Shown: in pieces, positions 42,801-43,111 of the stretch
Layout of the letters: each line of letters starts with the position of its first letter
How positions within the stretch are numbered: position 1 is the stretch's first letter
Source of the DNA: Gammaproteobacteria bacterium
GTDB lineage: Bacteria > Pseudomonadota > Gammaproteobacteria > Enterobacterales > Alteromonadaceae
Direction: 5' to 3'
NCBI GenBank assembly: GCA_017302255.1
Contig: JAFLDV010000035.1
Coordinates: 1-43,111, forward strand
Length of the DNA stretch: 43,111 nt
The notes under the pieces: generated by a model
Databases searched by the model: none
What the model saw: the letters and a program-made list of their open reading frames with translations, nothing else
Told to the model about the DNA's origin: nothing
Made by a program: the position numbers and the translations under genes

Positions 42801-42953
42801 TACTTCGGTACATTGACAGCCTTCGTTCCGGGCAAAGGTGCTGAAGATTTCAGCTTTACTTCTGCTTTGCCATTGCAGGTATTAAAAGGAATGGCTCCAG
42901 TTTTACAACCATACGTTAAATCGAATGCGCCAATGTGTGGTGTCGGTAAGTAA
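39861..42953 (+). CDS. Divergent class A penicillin-binding protein (transglycosylase + transpeptidase) with large insertion
   Basis: 1,030 residues; the start is uncertain (ATG at 39861 or 39900, neither with a strong ribosome site). A short cytoplasmic tail and one transmembrane helix (about 39-58) precede a GT51 transglycosylase domain with atypical motifs: FIENRNLL (Glu188) in place of EDRRFF, GGSTLATQIEKF (228-239) and DYLNTVPLS. The transpeptidase motifs are all present: S-x-x-K at Ser517-Lys520 (GSTAK), S-x-N at Ser623-Asn625 (STN) and K-T-G at Lys944-Gly946 (GGKTGTGDN). About 320 residues lie between S-x-N and K-T-G, versus roughly 125 in E. coli PBP1b, the extra part being charged and helical (about 655-800). 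It should polymerise and cross-link peptidoglycan from the inner membrane, or be a specialised variant. Confidence 0.88.
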   Translation: MEFQLSAPSPLENMHFDNVREPQPSAVVEAKPDRAPRRSLIPALLLLVVAAGGVLVAYEMHTAHYSAKHITEYAKTLTYQLQAAPAQQVVYPEAGPFDERHGYTKLPVLLPRLLERGFKVTAQAEFSPALNQYALQGFFPPYREKVQSGLFLADCRNETIFDFNYPQRVYTDPRTIPHLVAQSLLFIENRNLLKIPAQANPVMDWPRFVMAALSQVGKVLSVGGQSAGGSTLATQIEKFRHSPQGLTQNFKDKAIQIVSGTVRVYQHGTNTMAMRTRIVQDYLNTVPLSSAPGHGEVHGVGDAMWAWFGSDFARANALLSAEATAENSTERAQYFRQFLSLMIAQRRPSYYLIQGHDDLEELTNSHIRLLARSGIIDAGLRDEALNQKLTFRTQKPNTQKTELESRKGINAARLRLGNLLNQPMYDLDRLDLNAHSTLHSDVQQKVSAYLRSLADPTVAGKYGLLGERLLSASGTDDVLYSFTLFEKTPDGNRVRVQTDSTDQPFDLNEHSKLELGSTAKLRVLTTYLEIIAELHQNFADELPDNLLSMDIAPGDNLTRWAANYMATTTDRSLPTMLEAALERTYSASPTERFFTGGGLQVFNNFDSKEDSKVPTIRESLQNSTNLSFVRLFRDVVTYASSYQTSGSASLLQLSDSDPKREEVLRRFVDKEGTEFLRKFWKKYQQKPAEERLEVFFDGLKQTSDRLAAVHRYLLPEATLEQFSTFLKTKLPEDKELTPKKLQALYAQYGPGKFSLPDQGYIAKVHPLELWVLSYMNQNPTASFKDAVGASGEQRQQVYRWLFRTSNRGARDARIRIMLEVEAFLDIHQRWVKLGYPVDHLVPSLGTALGSSGDRPAALAELMGIIQNDGMRLPTIRIDSLHFAAKTPYEVALQYNASAGERVMRPEVARALKKALSQVVEGGSARRLNGSFTKSDGSPLKIGGKTGTGDNRIATQVVRGKAVASTAVNRTATFVFYLGDNYFGTLTAFVPGKGAEDFSFTSALPLQVLKGMAPVLQPYVKSNAPMCGVGK

Positions 42954-42988
42954 GCTTAACGCATGAAAAAAACCGCCTTTGGGCTAAC

Positions 42989-43032
42989 ACCGATCAGTTA
43001 AGCAACTTTTTTAGCTGATCGGTTGACCGATC
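42989..43032 (+). other. Mutually exclusive hairpins after the PBP gene
   Basis: The segment ACCGATCAG (42989-42997) can pair with CTGATCGGT (43015-43023), whose GATCGGT part can instead pair with ACCGATC (43026-43032). A second pair, AAGCAAC (43000-43006) with GTTGCTT (43038-43044), crosses the first. The arrangement resembles a leader with alternative folds before the terminator at 43048-43086, but could be an elaborate 3' end. Confidence 0.45.
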
Positions 43033-43047
43033 CTCTGGTTGCTTCAG

Positions 43048-43086
43048 AATACCCTCATCACCGTCCGGTCATGAGGGTATTTTTTT
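43048..43086 (+). terminator. Strong intrinsic terminator
   Basis: AATACCCTCAT (43048-43058) and ATGAGGGTATT (43071-43081) form a perfect 11-bp stem with a 12-nt loop; counting the end of the stem, T7 follows. It ends the PBP transcript about 95 nt after the stop codon, or serves as an attenuator for a gene beyond the window edge. Confidence 0.92.
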
Positions 43087-43111
43087 GCTGCAACATTGGT
43101 TACTTGATACA

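Noticed and set aside
42963-43001. 12-codon frame as a leader peptide for attenuation
   Set aside because: No ribosome site and no run of a single amino acid; kept only as a remark in the hairpin finding.
1-43111. CRISPR arrays, insertion sequences, prophage, tRNA and rRNA genes
   Set aside because: No regularly spaced direct repeats, transposase-like or phage-like products, cloverleaf candidates or rRNA stretches were seen on either strand.

Overview
The window reads as chromosomal DNA of a Gammaproteobacterium, most likely of the Alteromonadales (Shewanella / Rheinheimera / Alteromonas type). The grounds are mutH next to an rppH-ptsP-TSUP-lgt-thyA block, RND pumps, a FadL-type porin, and a Mn2+ riboswitch with the gammaproteobacterial sequence signature. 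This placement is inferred from gene content and order; no database comparison was possible. I see no tRNA, rRNA, CRISPR array, insertion sequence or prophage gene. Coding is dense and nearly all genes look intact.

Layout: (1) 1-2688, the 3' part of a secreted beta-propeller amidohydrolase, cut by the window edge. (2) 2852-4489, a long Gln-rich coiled-coil protein. (3) 4893-5671, a GDT1/TMEM165-family Mn2+ exporter preceded by a yybP-ykoY riboswitch whose likely promoter is nested in the terminator of the upstream operon. (4) 5695-13189, an adaptor plus two RND permeases. (5) 13560-15023, a divergent FadL-type porin with a palindromic operator in its promoter. (6) 15099-16884, a periplasmic binding protein and a DUF4124 protein. 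(7) 17273-19336, an ECF sigma factor, anti-sigma candidate and beta-helical DUF4097 protein. (8) 19595-24944, thyA, lgt, a TSUP permease, ptsP and rppH, all on the minus strand. (9) 25179-26868, mutH convergent with a binding lipoprotein. (10) 27008-29979, ferredoxin reductase, acyl desaturase and thioesterase, with two candidate lipid operators upstream. (11) 30412-32959, tpx, then a cupredoxin divergent from an outer-membrane protein. (12) 32961-34442, a LysE exporter and a sterol-desaturase-like enzyme. (13) 34696-38715, a DUF3422 protein, upp, mtfA, a His-rich secreted protein and slyD. (14) 38818-42953, an SBP-like protein and a divergent class A penicillin-binding protein, followed by a region of competing hairpins ending in a strong terminator.

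The strongest functional links are these. The Mn2+ riboswitch sits directly in front of its expected exporter. The adaptor and two RND genes form one operon. The sigma, anti-sigma and DUF4097 genes form an envelope-stress type unit. The reductase and desaturase match the DesC/DesB pair known from Pseudomonas. A near-identical palindrome (AGAGT, 4 nt, ACTCT) stands in front of both the FadL porin and the desaturase operon, about 16.5 kb apart, which suggests a shared lipid-responsive repressor not encoded here.
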